The notes below the pieces were generated by a model, which saw only the letters and a program-made list of their open reading frames with translations, did not search any database and had not been told where the DNA came from. A stretch of DNA of 64,000 nt from Massospora cicadina (lineage: Eukaryota; Entomophthoromycota; Entomophthoromycetes; Entomophthorales; Entomophthoraceae), in contig JAKSZP010013303.1 of assembly GCA_022478985.1 (NCBI GenBank), forward strand, positions 1-64,000, written 5' to 3'. Made by a program: the position numbers and the translations under genes. This document shows, piece by piece, positions 35,201 through 47,466 of the stretch. Position 1 is the stretch's first letter. Each line of letters opens with the position of its first letter.

Positions 35201-35959
35201 ATGTCTCTATAGATATCCTAATTTATTGTAGGGTATTACTACCGCCCAGTCCAGTGAATTCTCACAACTTTCTTCCTTCACTGGCAGAATCTCACTGCTT
35301 ATTTTTTGCAAAAAAGTCACTTTTTCCAACATTATCGTCATAGTTATTAAGCTGATACCTGGGGCTGCTCCACTATCTCTAATTAGGCTTCATGGGGTGA
35401 GGTTTGCGATTTTTTCCATGTTAAGTGTCTATTTTATTAATATAACTTACATTCTCAATCTTGATTCATTAGTGGTCTTTCTGGCAGAATTGTATATGTA
35501 CATATATAATTTCTGCAAGAAATTATATAATGTCAGTGATTGACTGCCACGCCTCAATTCTAGTTATCAATAATGGAATATTTTAATTGCTAATTTTGCA
35601 ACTGACAACATATATTCATAAGCCTATTTCTCATTCATATCAATTTTCTGACATCTTACCATTGACTGAGAAATCATACGCTGATAAAGCCACGCTTTCT
35701 TCCATTGGTAGTAATCAAGAAAATGGCTGGGACCTTGTGGATGCATTTGCTTCCCTATTTAGTATCTTATCTTCCATTTCTTGATTCCCTGATATCCTTA
35801 TGTAGACGTTGCTCCCATTGTGAGTGTCCCGCAAAATTATCATGAAAGGCAACTAGAGAGGGCTGTCAGATTCAAAGATGGTTGTGATGCGGTGCTAGCG
35901 TGCAGATCTATTATCTACTATTTGCTATTAATTTCATTTAGTATTTTATTAGCATCATC
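35201..35959. other. Unassigned interval left of LINE H copy 2
   Basis: Short ORFs (35587-35784, 35820-36041) are unrecognised. The interval may hold the 5' part of J or the 3' end of K. It ends in the T-rich target of LINE H copy 2. Confidence 0.3.
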
Positions 35960-35977
35960 ATTATTTTTCTTTTATTT
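35960..35977. repeat. Target duplication of LINE H copy 2
   Basis: attatttttcttttattt is repeated perfectly at 41242-41259 (18 bp). It defines the exact ends of the LINE. Confidence 0.88.
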
Positions 35978-36105
35978 TAATTTATTGCGGGGAAGGCCAA
36001 CCATGGGATGGACACTTCCAAATATGACTCAGGACAGATAAACTTAGTACTGAGGGAGACACCCCAGAGAAGCGATGCTATCTTTTTTGATAGCGGAAAC
36101 GCCGC

Positions 36106-39100
36106 TTATGGGTAGGGGGAGGGAACGTGTGAAGGGGCCGTAGCCACTATTGAGCACGTGTGGAGGAAGGAATCTGATTTGATGAACCAGATTGGGAACC
36201 AGGAGGAGACCAGCTGTTGGCGACGCGGTGGGAGGTATCCAAACATCCACGCTTGAAAGTGGTCCACCAAATGAGACTGGAATCTGTGGACAGTTTCTGG
36301 GAGGGTGGGGGTGGAGCCTGCGATGGCATCTAAGACAATCATGTGGATAGTCCACATGGCAATTGCAACCACCAGAGCACGGAGGGAGGGTGGAAGGGAG
36401 GAGGCCATTGATAGAGCAAACATATCTCTTGACAGACTGAAGGAATGCGTTTGATCCTGGCCCAGCAGACGTTGAATTTCGCACCATATCGCTTTAGAGG
36501 TGGGGCAGATCTCCAGGCGGTGGAACAGCGTTCCATACTGGCCGCACATGACAAAGGATGGGTGTAAAACGTTAGAGCGCTCAGCTGTACGATACACCAG
36601 CCTCAGGCAGCGCCACACATGGGAGCGGACTTGAGGCTGCAACAGAGGGTGATGTACATATTTCCAGATTGTATTTTGGGTTTCAATGAAATAAGGGACG
36701 TCCACCATGTCCAGGTAGTCCACCCTGGATAGGACATGGGGTCGAATGGGGATCACGCCATCATGGATGGGTAGCCCCTGTACCTCTTGTGTGAACTGAG
36801 GAGAGGGGAGGCCTCTTTGGGTTGTATGTCCACTAATACGAATTCTCCACTCTGCACTCCACATGGAGAGTAGGATTCGTTTGTAGTGGGTTTTTGTCCC
36901 GTGAGGACCTGTGGCCAATGTGTGTGATGCGAGGTATTTCATCAGGGGGTGGGGATTTGATGGATTGTTGAGGCCCAAGGCTCAGGAGAAGTTGGAGCGG
37001 GCTGCGCGGGACCAGTGTTGGGCGGGAGTGTAGGAGCGGTGACGGCCGCGATCCAGGTGCCCAGGATCTTGGCAGCATGGGCTTTGAAGTCAAGCAGGCT
37101 CATGCCTCCATGATGATGAGGGCCAAACATGACCTCTAGCCGCACTGGTGGAGGGCGGCCTGACCAAAGCCATCCTTGCAGCAAGGCATACAGGGATTTG
37201 AAGAAGCTTGGGAAGAAGGGGATGGTGTGGGCTCCGAACCAGACTTTGGATAGGAGCATAGAGTTGGCTAAAACAACCCTGCCAGTAATGAAATAAGGTG
37301 GGCTCTGAGAGAGGCGATTCGCTTCATCACGTTGTCCAGAATATGGCACTCCATTACTGCTGACGCGTATCCGCTTGCCTCTATCCACACGCCCACATGG
37401 CACATCAGTCCTATGGTAGGGCGTGGCACGAAGGGGAGCATCAGTGGAGCGGTGTGTGTTGAGTTAGTAAGGCGTGGACGTGGGCTAGCAGATAGGCCGG
37501 GTTGGGAAATAATTGCTGGGGCCCAGCAGTTCTGAAACTGACCAAGGAGGATGATTTTGATTTTGGAGGCGTTCAATGCCACGTTGCTTACCAAGAAACA
37601 TTCTTGGATGAGAGCTTCAAGCGCGCGTGCATCTTGATTATTAGACACGGGAACCACACAATCATCTGCAAACGCCAATATTTTGACTGGGGCTTGGCCT
37701 GGCACATGGACCCCAGTGATTTGGGCATTCACATTTCGCACTAGTGGGTCAAGGCTGAAGTTGTATAAGAGTGGGCTGAGGGGGTCCCCTTGCCGCAAGC
37801 CCCTTTGAGGGCGTACTACTTCTGTTAGGAAGCCAGGGCTACGCACTGCCATTGTTGCAGATTCTGTGAGCAGCATCACCCAGTTGATGAAGCGAGGAGG
37901 TAGGCGGAATTGATGGAGGCAGGCCCTTAGGTATTCCAGTTTACTCTATCATAGGCCTTTTGTTGGTCCAAAAATACAAGTGCCCCAGAGGCTGTGGACT
38001 GACACACATTAGCCACAGAGTGCACGTTATCCCAAATCGACCTTCTGGGGATGAAACCAAATTGTTCTGGGGAGATGGTGGCAGATGCTACAGTCCCTAA
38101 ACGGTTAGCCATGATTTTTGTTAAAATTTGGTGTCTGTGTTTGTTAGAGAAATGGGGCGCCAGTTGGCTAAGTTGAGCTTATCCCCTTTCTTGAAGATTG
38201 TGACAGTAAAGGCCTCATGTTCTCCTGATAGGAGGCGCGTTTCCAACAGGCTTTAGTTAAGTGAGGCAAGCAGAAGTGGGGATATATATTTGAAATATTT
38301 TTTGTAGAACTCATATGGAATGCCATCTGGGCCCGGGCATTTTTGGTTTGGTGCACCGCGAATGGCTGTCCATAATTCGTTCAGAGTAATTAAATTAATT
38401 ATTTCTGGGTATTGGAAAATGGTGCGGATATGAGCTCAGTCAAGATTTTCCGCCACTTTGGCTGGCTGAATTGGTTCAGCTCGGTACAACTCGGAGTAAT
38501 ATTTTTGCATTTTGATTGCCACTTCAGCCAGTGTATCCGCAAAGAATTATCTGATCTTCGCACCTTTGTGCAGGCCATGCTCTGGCATGATGCAAAATTT
38601 TTTTTAAAGAAATATGCGGTGCACTTGTCACCTTTAGTGATGCATGTGGCCCTGTATTGAACACAAACATGATGTTGTGTTGCCTTTTGAGTGCGTTGAG
38701 GTGGGCGGGTGCCTCCGCCCACTTCTGGCCCCATACAGGGCTGTATCCTGTAGCTGGAATGTTGGACTCCAAGTGTGCCAATTCTGCCAGAGCGCGCGAG
38801 ATAACCGCCGATGTGGCTCATGAGCATCTGGAGGAGAGATGGCAATAGTGGCGGATGGTGTCCTCTTTGAAAGTTGCCCATATGGAAATGGGGTCCACGC
38901 AAAATGGTGCAACAAACTTTTTCGCCAAAGTTGCCTCTTCCACCCACATGGAAAATCCTGGTGACGCGAGCTTGGGGGGCAGATTTTGCACCAATATGGG
39001 GCCTTAGCAACTGTGACAGGTAGGTGGTATGTTATCGAGACCAGTTGGTGGTTAGAGAATTCATTTTCATTGTTTTGAAGTGGGAGATGTGGGGTTGGAA

Positions 39101-39706
39101 TTTCGCCAGCATTAGAATAAGGTCAATGCGGGTCATGGACCTTAATTGGCTGTTGTGGATTTGGGGATGCATCATGTTTTTGAGCAGTGGGCCATGTCGC
39201 AGCAGCGCATCCATTAACCCAAGGGTGGCCTTTAGAACGTGTAGTTCAATGTGACCCTGTGGGGCATGGGGTGATGGAGGCCACCGGTCCGTTGGTGAGG
39301 TTAGCCAACAGTTCATGTCGCTGACTAGGAAGGAATCAGGGGGTAGCGGGAGGGATTTGACCTATGAGAAAAATTCCTGATGCTTGTGTGCACCGTTTGG
39401 GGCATAGATGTTGACAATTGCGTGCACTACATCGGCCCACAAGAAGGTGACGATGAGCACTCAGCCATTTAGGAATGTTTCTGAGGATACAAACTTGAAA
39501 AAATTATTTTTCTGAATTAACACCCCACAGTGCTGCAACCAAAAGGATAGGGATAGGAGGAGCATTGTTTTCCAAGTTTCCTCAGAACCTCATAGACAGT
39601 GGGACTCCTGGATGGCCAGGATATCCACGGGTAAATTGTGTTGTAAAAAACTCAGTTTCCTAGCCCGGGATGGGGAGGCCTTGAGTTTGGCGATATTCAA
39701 CGTCCC
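36106..39706 (-). pseudogene. LINE H copy 2 ORF2 (EN-RT-zinc finger)
   Basis: Read on the minus strand. The endonuclease starts LNIAKLKASPSRARKLSFLQ just below 39706, with DILAIQESHC following. RT lies in pieces: WNDNVHSVANVCQS-like block with DQQKAYDRVNW (38112-37927); then 37879-37268 with RGLRQGDPLSPLLYNF and the catalytic FADD at 37661-37672. Thumb at 37403-36942. The C-terminal piece 36978-36106 (290 codons) contains RSHVWRCLRLVYRTAERSN, the finger CGQYGTLFHRLEICP (first Cys of the pair now FVMC) and the conserved end LPETVHRFQSHLVDHFQAWM; stop at 36106. Frameshifts and stops separate the pieces. ORF2 would cut target DNA and reverse-transcribe the LINE RNA. Confidence 0.88.
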
Positions 39707-41149
39707 CTAAAGTGAAGGTTTCCCCCCTCGCACCTTAGGTGCGAGGGGGTGGGCCCCAGGCCTACCAGCCTCTTCTAGGTCCCCATGGGCTTTCACAGCA
39801 GTGCGGATGTTAGCAGCAATGCTATCAGAGTTTTTGTTGATTTTTGTGGAAAGAGTCATGTTGGCTTTGGCCTTCATTTTTTGTTTTCCTGACATCAGAC
39901 GAATTTTTTGCGGTGCAGATGAGTTTGGTGCACCATTGAGCGGGTCAAAAAAAATTATTTCAGTTGGGATAGGTCCCAAGTTAGTTTTGATTGGAGCTTG
40001 GGTGCAACAATTGGGTGAGATCGAATCTCCTATCAGATCCTCAGATTGAGTGGCCCGCTTGGCATGGGCTTCCCAATCTGATTGGTTGATGGATTCCCGA
40101 GTTGCTTCTGCCATGAAGGTTTCCAAGTCCTCCTGGCATTGTGAGTGTGGGGTGGCGGTGGTGGCCTTGGCCGTTTCCTTAGCTGTGGCCCTATGGGCCT
40201 GCTTAGCCTTCTTCTGTCCTTGCGGGGAGATAGGCTTTACCAATAGGTAGCAGCCTTGTGCTCCCCACAGGAAAGCCTCCTTGGTGCTTGCTGTTGGATT
40301 GTAATGCGCCTCTCCATTGGCCATGGCCACCGAGGGGTACTCTTGGAATGTAACACCCTCTTTGATGGGGCATGCATGCGCCTTGTGGCCAAACGCGTCA
40401 CAGTGGGTGCAGATGGGGGGCGCGCTGTCCACGGTCACCTGGAATGGGTGGGTGGTATGCCCTGCAATATCAATAAAAGTGGAGTGCAGAATCTGGGTTA
40501 TGTCCTTCATGATCTCCTCAGTTGGGGTCAGGACTGCGATGGCTTTGCCGGTGCACAGGTGTGGCATCAGTATGAAATGTTGCATTTTGAAATATTGTAT
40601 TTTGCCATATACGGCAAGACCATCTTTCAGGTGTTGTTCCAAAATGTCACGTTTTACCGTAGTAGGAAAAAAATCAAATGTGAGGAAAATTTGGTTTGAT
40701 TTTATCCATCTGGTGCATTTGGTTTCGATGACCCATTGCCCTTCAGGGAGGTCAATCACTATGCGCACCACTGCAGCCTTGTCTGCTGCTTTTTTGCTCT
40801 CAAAACCTAGGTCCAGCCAACCGCATGACATGGAGTGAGGTGCAACATACACCGCGGTCAGGAAAATTTTGTGTACATCTTCACAAAATTTTTCCCATAA
40901 GGCCATTTTTTGGATTTCCAGAAACACGCAGACTCCAAATTCCACCGACGAGATTGGTTGGGAGTGTGGCGTATTGATTTACTGGTTGCATCATACTTGC
41001 CATGTGAGTATCTCTGGGGAAATCATGACCACCAGTTTTTTGAGATTTTTATCTTTTCCGTCAGATTCTCTGGGGCATTTTCAAACGTTGGAGGCCGCGG
41101 GTCTTCCACCTGCTCCTCTTACCTTACTTTCCCAACTGCTCCCTGACAT
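39707..41149 (-). pseudogene. LINE H copy 2 ORF1 (knuckle protein)
   Basis: The ATG at 41149 (MSGSSWESKVRGAGGRP) matches copy 1. The first ~200 bp carry frame changes, after which 40945-39707 is open for 412 codons. In that piece residues 44-80 (WLDLGFESKK...CTRW) and 107-140 form the conserved ORF1 block. A CCHC knuckle CTHCDAFGHKAHAC lies at residues 179-192 (CX2CX4HX4C). The C-terminal third is Ala/Lys-rich. The stop at 39707 lies within the start of the endonuclease reading, so ORF1 and ORF2 abut or overlap. An RNA chaperone role is inferred from the family. Confidence 0.85.
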
Positions 41150-41241
41150 GGGCGCAGACTAATCTCCTCTGTGAGATTATCAAACTAGATTCAGTCTTGA
41201 ATTGAATAGGTTGCAATAGTGATTGCAACGAGAAAGAAGGT

Positions 41242-41420
41242 ATTATTTTTCTTTTATTTATTTATCTATTTATTTATTTAATTTGCTATTTATATACATT
41301 CTTTATTTTTTTAATTTCTCTTTTTCTTTATTTCAAGTTATTTTTAAGTCTATTTTCTTTTTTATATTAATTATTTTTATCAATACTATATTCTTGTTAT
41401 TGTTAATATAGCTGGTGGAA
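41242..41420. repeat. T-rich low-complexity tract
   Basis: Long T/A runs, continuous with 35930-35977 before the LINE H insertion. On the minus strand it is A-rich, like the tract between integrase and polypurine tract of D and E. It may therefore be the 3' non-coding part of gypsy K. Confidence 0.5.
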
Positions 41421-41899
41421 CTTAGTATGAAATCAGTATACAATCTTAACACTGGCCAGCTCCTTGATCCTATAGAATTTTTGGATGGTTTCTCTAATTA
41501 TTTTAAAGGGTTTAAACCATATGTTATCTAATTTGTTTTTTGTCCAAATCAATGATTGTCATTGAACAGGAAACACTCTCCTATCTTAACTATGAAAATA
41601 CACTGTCAGCATTGATTAAGGTTATGGTCCTTGATCTTCTTGGTCAAGGTAGTTGAGATACACTTTGTTCTATAGTTTAATTAGCATATATGTTAAAGTC
41701 TCAGATAATGTTGTGGATCTTTTCTGTTAGTATACTCTACGCAGGAATAGAGTAGCAGAGGCAGGGTTGGGTGCTTTCTCATAGATTGGCTGGAGGGAAG
41801 TTCCCCAGTCACTGAGATGATATTTTATGTTGTACGCAAAACTTCAGTATATAGGAGGGTCTCCAGTACAATAATTTGTACATTGTAAATTTTCTGTGT

Positions 41900-42400
41900 A
41901 AATTCATTCAGGTTTCATTAACACGCTTTAAGGTTCTGTTGGGATTAAGGTGATATGGGGTCATTGGTGCCTCAGTTCGGCTAAACTCATTTATCTTGGG
42001 GAGGACATGTTAGGTGAAGTTGGTCCCATTGTCCATGATAAGGAACTGCAGGCAGTTATACCATTAAATGAGGGACTCCATTATGAATCTTTAGGCAGTT
42101 AACGCACCTAGTTCTCCTATCACTTGTGCCTCTCCCATTTTTTCAGATGCTCTATTGCTACCACGATGTACTTAAATCAATTCATACCAGGTGGAAAATA
42201 ACCCACTTTGTCAATGGATACTGGTGCCACGCTAACTTAGGCTTCCCATATTGTAGGAGGTCTACTTGTTAAATAGCTTCTCCACCTGGCATAAGTAGCA
42301 GCAGAAAATCGTTTTTAAAAGATGGAGTGCAAGCTCTCCCAGTGATATTGTTGTCACAGAAATTCAATTGTTTTAAAAAGTACTTCATATTCTACCAGCT
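41900..42400 (-). pseudogene. Element K integrase core fragment
   Basis: Minus-strand QFLIMDNGTNFT near 42050-42010 matches the second catalytic Asp block of DDE integrases (MDxGTNF). A YHxNPN...RVNET segment near 41960-41920 corresponds to the YHPQxNGxxERxNGTL block. Stops interrupt it. Confidence 0.6.
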
Positions 42401-43517
42401 TGCGCCCATTAATGTTACTATCTGGTCATGCAAAGGGCTTTGGGAATCTTAATGTAGTACTTTCAACTCCTCTTGTATAGCTCATTTTTCAAAAGGTTCT
42501 GGCACTCATCCCAATTGATGCCAGGAGGACTTAAGATGGTTCTTAGGCATACTTACCGCTGATAATCTTTTACATACATTAAGTCAGTAAGGTCTGCCAT
42601 TATGGCGACAGTCATTGTCACAATAACCAGTCAGCGTTCTGGTTTCTTCACATTGTGATAGTGAATTATTATAAATTATTATGCTTGGAGATTGAGGGCC
42701 TATCATGCGAAATATCTCTCCAGCTTCTAAAGTTTCTGTAACCAGTTTAAGGAGACGTAATCACTCATAACTTTGAGCATCACTCTGTGGAGTTACAATT
42801 AAAACTTTTTTACAAATGCTTCACAGCTAAGCGCCCATTTGCTCGCTGTTTATTTCTGTTCAAGGCAGTTATAACTCTGCTGCAATAAGTTATAGAGTGC
42901 TCCATGCCATCATCATCACGGTGTAATAATATTGCTTTTACAATGGAGAGGATTTTGTCAATTGTACAATAAACTACTTTAAGAAGTTTTGATATTGAAG
43001 CATTGGGCGTTGATTAATGATCTCCAAAGGATGTCAAAAGTACTATTACATCTTTCTTCCATGTGAGCGTGTTGTCCCTCTTTATAAATCTATAAATATT
43101 GGGGCGCTAATACAGCCAAATTTTAGGAATAAAGCGTCAATGTAATAACCTATGCCTAGAATACTTGAACATTATGTTTGCTACCTGTCAGGGTCTTCTT
43201 ACTAAAAGCTTCTATATTGAATGGCTGCAGTCTATGTCCTTTAAAATCTACCATGGAACATAAGGTATTCTAGCTGTTTCTTAAAAGAAGTTGATATTTT
43301 AAGGGCTTAATTTTTAGCTTGGCCGCCGCAAGTTGGTGATACACCTACTTTAATTGGTTTATAACTCTGAAAACATCTGTGAGAGAAAATTGATGTCATT
43401 GAGGTAATTAAGAATGTACAACAAGTTGAGATAACCTAAGAGGGTGTCCATGGGCCTATAAAACGTAGCTGTGGAATTATACAGCCCTTGTGGCACTTAA
43501 GTGGGCTGGAATAAACC

Positions 43518-43780
43518 CTAGAAATTATTATCTTGCACTTCTCTTGTTTGGCTCAAGGTAGCTTGATTTGCCAGTAATACAAAATAAGGTCCACGGCAGA
43601 AAAATAACAAGTGCTGGCCAAGTGGTCTATTAATCAACCTTAACAGCATGTAAAAGTCTTTTTTGTTGATATTGTTGAGTTTTTGGTAATCAATAACCAC
43701 ATGGTCGCTCCCAACCTTCTTCTTGAAAATCAACACGAGGGAAGCCCAGGGGCTCTTATATGCTTCAGCATCCCTTGATT
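43518..43780 (-). pseudogene. Element K RT N-terminal fragment
   Basis: LIFKKKVGSDHVVIDYQKLN, then KKDFYMLLRLI, corresponds to the fingers of gypsy RT (xKKDGSxRxVIDYRxLN, then DxYPLPRID). A frameshift near 43640 ends the readable match. The palm motif lies lower and is not clear. Confidence 0.7.
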
Positions 43781-44397
43781 CAGTAGCTTCCCATTATTTT
43801 CAGAAACTGCTTCCTCTCTGTCTTGGGAACGGAAGAATGGATTGAACAGGATTTGGCGTAATTCCTGTATCCAAATGGTGGACAACATTATGAGTACATC
43901 CCTGACATGGTTGTTGGTGGTTAAGATCTCTTGTTATTTTCAAATAGTGCCAACCAACGATCCTTTTGCTCCTCTAATAGTCCCATTAAAGTTTCACTTA
44001 TGACCACAGCCATTAAGCTGTCTGAAGTTTCATTGCAGAGCCAAACATTCCTAGTGATCTGAATTTATGTATACTGTGGACCTCATCAATGGGGGTTAAG
44101 TGCTGGTACGGTACATATGGTGCCTCTGATTCATCAGCGGCCCAATTTGCAAGTTTTCCATTAAACTTTATCTCTCCATACCATGGTAATATCATACCTG
44201 GGGCCTGTGAGTTTTGAGGCGGAAATGTTTATAAGGGGCGAAGACATCCCTCTATAGTCCCTCTGGTATATCTATTTAAGATCAGTCCCCACTATCTCTT
44301 GATGGCCAGAAGGTGACATAATGGAACTCACAGATTATAAATGTAACCCCTTATACTCATGTATTTGGTTAGGAAGAAACCTAGTCCTTTTTTTCAC

Positions 44398-44814
44398 TCA
44401 CTGGTAATCAACGGGAACTATTCCATCCTGGTACATGAAGTTATTGTGGCCAGTGCAGGAAAAATCCTTTAACACGCTTTTTGAAGTAAATAGACAGGAT
44501 CTTTTGTCAAAGTATCTTGTACATTTCCTCGGCCATATAACTACCATGCCAAAGTGGCACATAAAATCTGCTCCAATCAGCATGTCATAGTTGTGGTTAG
44601 GTAACACAACTGATGTTGCAGATTTAATAGATGACTCAAACATAAGAGGCAGCAACCTGTACACCCCTTCCAATCTATTGCATCCTGACCCGCTGTCCCA
44701 TATGCCACCTGGTGTTCTAAATTTGGTTTCAGGTTTAACTTGATCACCAATTTCATTATTAATGTTAACAGGTGCGCCACTGTCTATGATTGCACGAAAT
44801 CTTGGTTTTTGCAC
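44398..44814 (-). pseudogene. Element K retropepsin
   Basis: 138 open codons. The catalytic motif is intact (AIIDSGAPVNI, residues 8-18), and the second landmark VVLPNHNYDMLIGADF is present (about residues 69-84), matching aspartic proteases of gypsy Pol. The tail (residues 90-138) leads toward RT. The piece starts at an internal codon, since Gag-Pol is normally a fusion. It is one of the few domains in the window with its active site intact. Confidence 0.8.
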
Positions 44815-45750
44815 AAAATTATCACATTAGTAGCTCAGAAATAGAAATTTAATTATTTGTTATATGTATATCCAAGTAAGACTTTTGTCAAAGAAGCGAA
44901 TGATGCTAGTTACAAATTTGGGGTATCCTTGGTGATCATTTCTATGAGGATGGCGACATTTGAACCTTCAATTGAGGCATGTCTAAAGAGAGTTGGGGTT
45001 TATTTCAAGAATTTTGACCCAGTATCTGTCAGGCGTAAAATTTTGGCTCTCTCTCACGGACCTCCTATGGTGCCACTTACTTAACCTATGAGCAGGTCAG
45101 CACATATACATCATCTGAGATTTATTAATAGGCAGCTAGTTTGTGGGGTTGGTGGGTCCATCATAGAGAAGCTCATTGGTCTCAGGCGGAATAATTGACG
45201 TCAAAGCAATGGAGGTAGAGTGTCCCATTTCTGCTCTTCTTAATCTTTTCTTTGGTTACACTGGTTCATCTGTATGATGTGAAATTAAAACTTTGTGAGG
45301 CAGTGTACTGAAAATTGTCATTGTCTCATCCAGTTATGGCACTTCAATAAAGAGGCATCACATCTTCAGCGTCAATAGACATTCTCATTTGCGGGTTGAA
45401 CAGAAAATTATAGGCTGCCTGGGGCGGAGTGCTCAAGGAGAGAGTGGCCTGACGACAGTTATTAGCAGTTTCCTTTCTGAGTTTAGTGATTCAATGTCGC
45501 AGCTAGTCGTCACAGATTTCTGACAAATCTAAGTAAGGGTATATCCCTTACAAAATGGTTATTTTGCGTCAAAGAGCTCACAGTGTGGTTACACCGCTGA
45601 AATTATAGCAATCCCAATGAAGGTGACATGGAGCTGCTGATAATTATAATAAGACAGGCCTGAGCTCCAGATAAGCGAACGCCAAGACCCCCATCTAGAG
45701 TACGTTAGGTATAGCCATCCATAATGTAGGATGAAAAATGACAAAGACAG

Positions 45751-46137
45751 CTATTAGGACTGCTAGGGATTTTATAATTAAATAACATCGCCAATGAACA
45801 TACAACAAAACTCAGAACTTCAAAAAAAAGTGGATATTTTTTAAAAAGTTTTTATTTATACAAGATGATGGAACCTTTGAAAATGGAGAGATAGAAGTAC
45901 CTGTCAGGGACTGCTAGCTAAATGCCCGCAAAATGGAGAATGAAAAAAAATTCACTGCCGTTAGTAATAATTCATAAATCAGTTCCAGCGGATTGGCATT
46001 CTAAAATGTTTTCTAAAACTAATTTAATTCTAACCTAATCAGGTGTATTGGCATTTTTTCGTTGGCAAAAATATTCATGCTGCCATGGCTGACTTAGTGC
46101 AATGACGATGGCATCTCCAGCAGACAGCAGGTTGCAC
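45751..46137. other. Unassigned interval between K and L
   Basis: No ORF or LTR could be supported here. Confidence 0.3.
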
Positions 46138-46769
46138 TCATGGCCAGGCCACATATGGCCAGCTCCACTGGGTCAGGAAAGGTTTGTTCACACATGTACC
46201 TGTCAAGGACAGGATCATTTGCAGAATTGTTGAAAAACTATAGCTGAAGCGCAACTTTGCGCTAAAAATAACTTGTTGGCATTGTTTTTTTGAGATATGA
46301 AAATTTGCCTCCATGATGGAACTTAAACTTTCAGATCCTACCTCCTGGGGACTCTTGCCCTCTACCTTCCACTGGCAGTGGCTTCTACCCTCCGCCACCT
46401 CCAGGCACAGATTCTGGATTTTTCCTACCAACTTTTTGGTGGTAAACAATGGCAGAAGAGGCACAATTCACAGGAATTACGCTGTTACCCACCTCTCATC
46501 TACCACATGGGCTAAAATTTTTCTGGGGAAATATGGAGGACGGCTGCCAGCTTTCTCGCCTTTTTTAATAGGAATAGGAATTTTTTTATCCAGCTGCAGG
46601 GGTTGTTTCTCAAGGCTTACATTATTCTTTCTTTTTCAGGATGGGGAGCACCTTCACCGACAACTTGGGTCAGCATAACATTTTTACCTTAGGGAGCTTA
46701 ATTGGCAAGATTGAGGCAATCTTCTTGGAAAGACAAGGAGCGTTAAGGTGTGCCATGTGGAAAACTTCA

Positions 46770-46935
46770 TCAATTTGTGAAAATTGACATAGTCAAAAGC
46801 ACTAGTTTAGCTATTATCATGTGAGGGGAGCCTTTCCACGTTACCAGGTATTGCATTGAGCGATGAAAGCAACAAGGCGCCACAATATTATCCACTTTAC
46901 TTCCGCCAAGTTTTAAATCACCACAACTCAGGGTC
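46770..46935 (-). pseudogene. Element L chromodomain remnant
   Basis: VDNIVAPCCFHRSMQYLVTW followed by KGSPH matches the chromodomain core (VExIVxxRxxRGxxQYLVxWKGYP), placed after integrase as in chromoviruses. HPLFYASLFSPY upstream (near 46990) corresponds to the HPVFHVSLLxPY motif that precedes chromodomains. In related elements this domain reads histone methyl marks to target heterochromatin. The last part is frameshifted. Confidence 0.7.
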
Positions 46936-47466
46936 CATGGGCGTCGTGCCTCTATATGGTGAAAAAAGGGAAGCATAAAAGAGGGGGTGCTATTTCCAGA
47001 GAGCAGGAAGCGCAAACCAGAATGAGCTATTGCCCAAACCCTTAATGACCTTATGAAGGACTGACTGTTTGCTTTCAAACTTCTGTGTGGATACCTTAAT
47101 TTTCAGTTGCTGGGTATCAAGAATAATCAAAGATTTCACCATGATCTCATGAGCAAGAGACATTTTCATCTACAAACAATTACAATCACTGATAGCCATG
47201 TTCAGATGCTCCTGGACCAGGGATTAAGTGCTTCTGATCCTCTGCATATGCTCCGCCGTTGCAGGGACCTCCAGGCAAATGCACTAGCCAATGGAAATTG
47301 AGAGGTTATAACCCAATGCGGCCATATTGGTAAAAATCCTCATAGAGGTGTGGGAGGCATTATTTTAAACAAACTGGGCCAAGGGAAGGTCATCCACTCA
47401 AGTATTCTGAATAACAGTGGCGTAACAACAGAGATACTACTCCATAATCTGGTTGAACAATTATGT

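Larger units (their letters stand above)
35978..41241 (-). mobile_element. LINE H, copy 2 (5.26 kb, full length, inverted)
   Basis: The reverse complement of copy 1 over its whole length, with an 18-bp perfect target duplication. The 3' end (minus strand) is ccccgcaataaattaa; the 5' end has ctcgttgcaatcac as in copy 1. Better preserved than copy 1: ORF1 has a 412-codon open stretch and the RT catalytic FADD is intact. The two copies form an inverted repeat of about 5.3 kb around an 18.3-kb spacer. Confidence 0.92.
41420..45750 (-). mobile_element. Degraded Ty3/gypsy element K
   Basis: Minus-strand order is (gag?)-protease-RT-RNase H-integrase. Protease is open at 44814-44398, RT at about 43780-43518, and integrase contains MDNGTNFT near 42040. 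The protease resembles that of D more than that of L, so K belongs to the same broad lineage as D and E. LTRs were not found. Gag, expected at 44820-45750, is not recognisable beyond short pieces. Ends are approximate. Confidence 0.7.

Noticed and set aside
40256..40838. Plus-strand ORFs of 147 and 173 codons
   Set aside because: They lie antisense to the conserved ORF1 of LINE H2 and have no independent support.
41242..41420. T-rich tract as a host promoter or a poly(A) tail of LINE H2
   Set aside because: The H2 target duplication lies inside it and the LINE's 3' end is on the opposite side; the tract predates the insertion.
44857..45084. A 75-codon plus-strand ORF upstream of element K protease
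   Set aside because: It runs opposite the K reading direction and resembles nothing recognised; probably a chance antisense ORF.
46313..46678. A 121-codon plus-strand ORF
   Set aside because: It lies opposite the element L region, has no recognisable domain, and the minus strand carries chromodomain-related context; likely a shadow.
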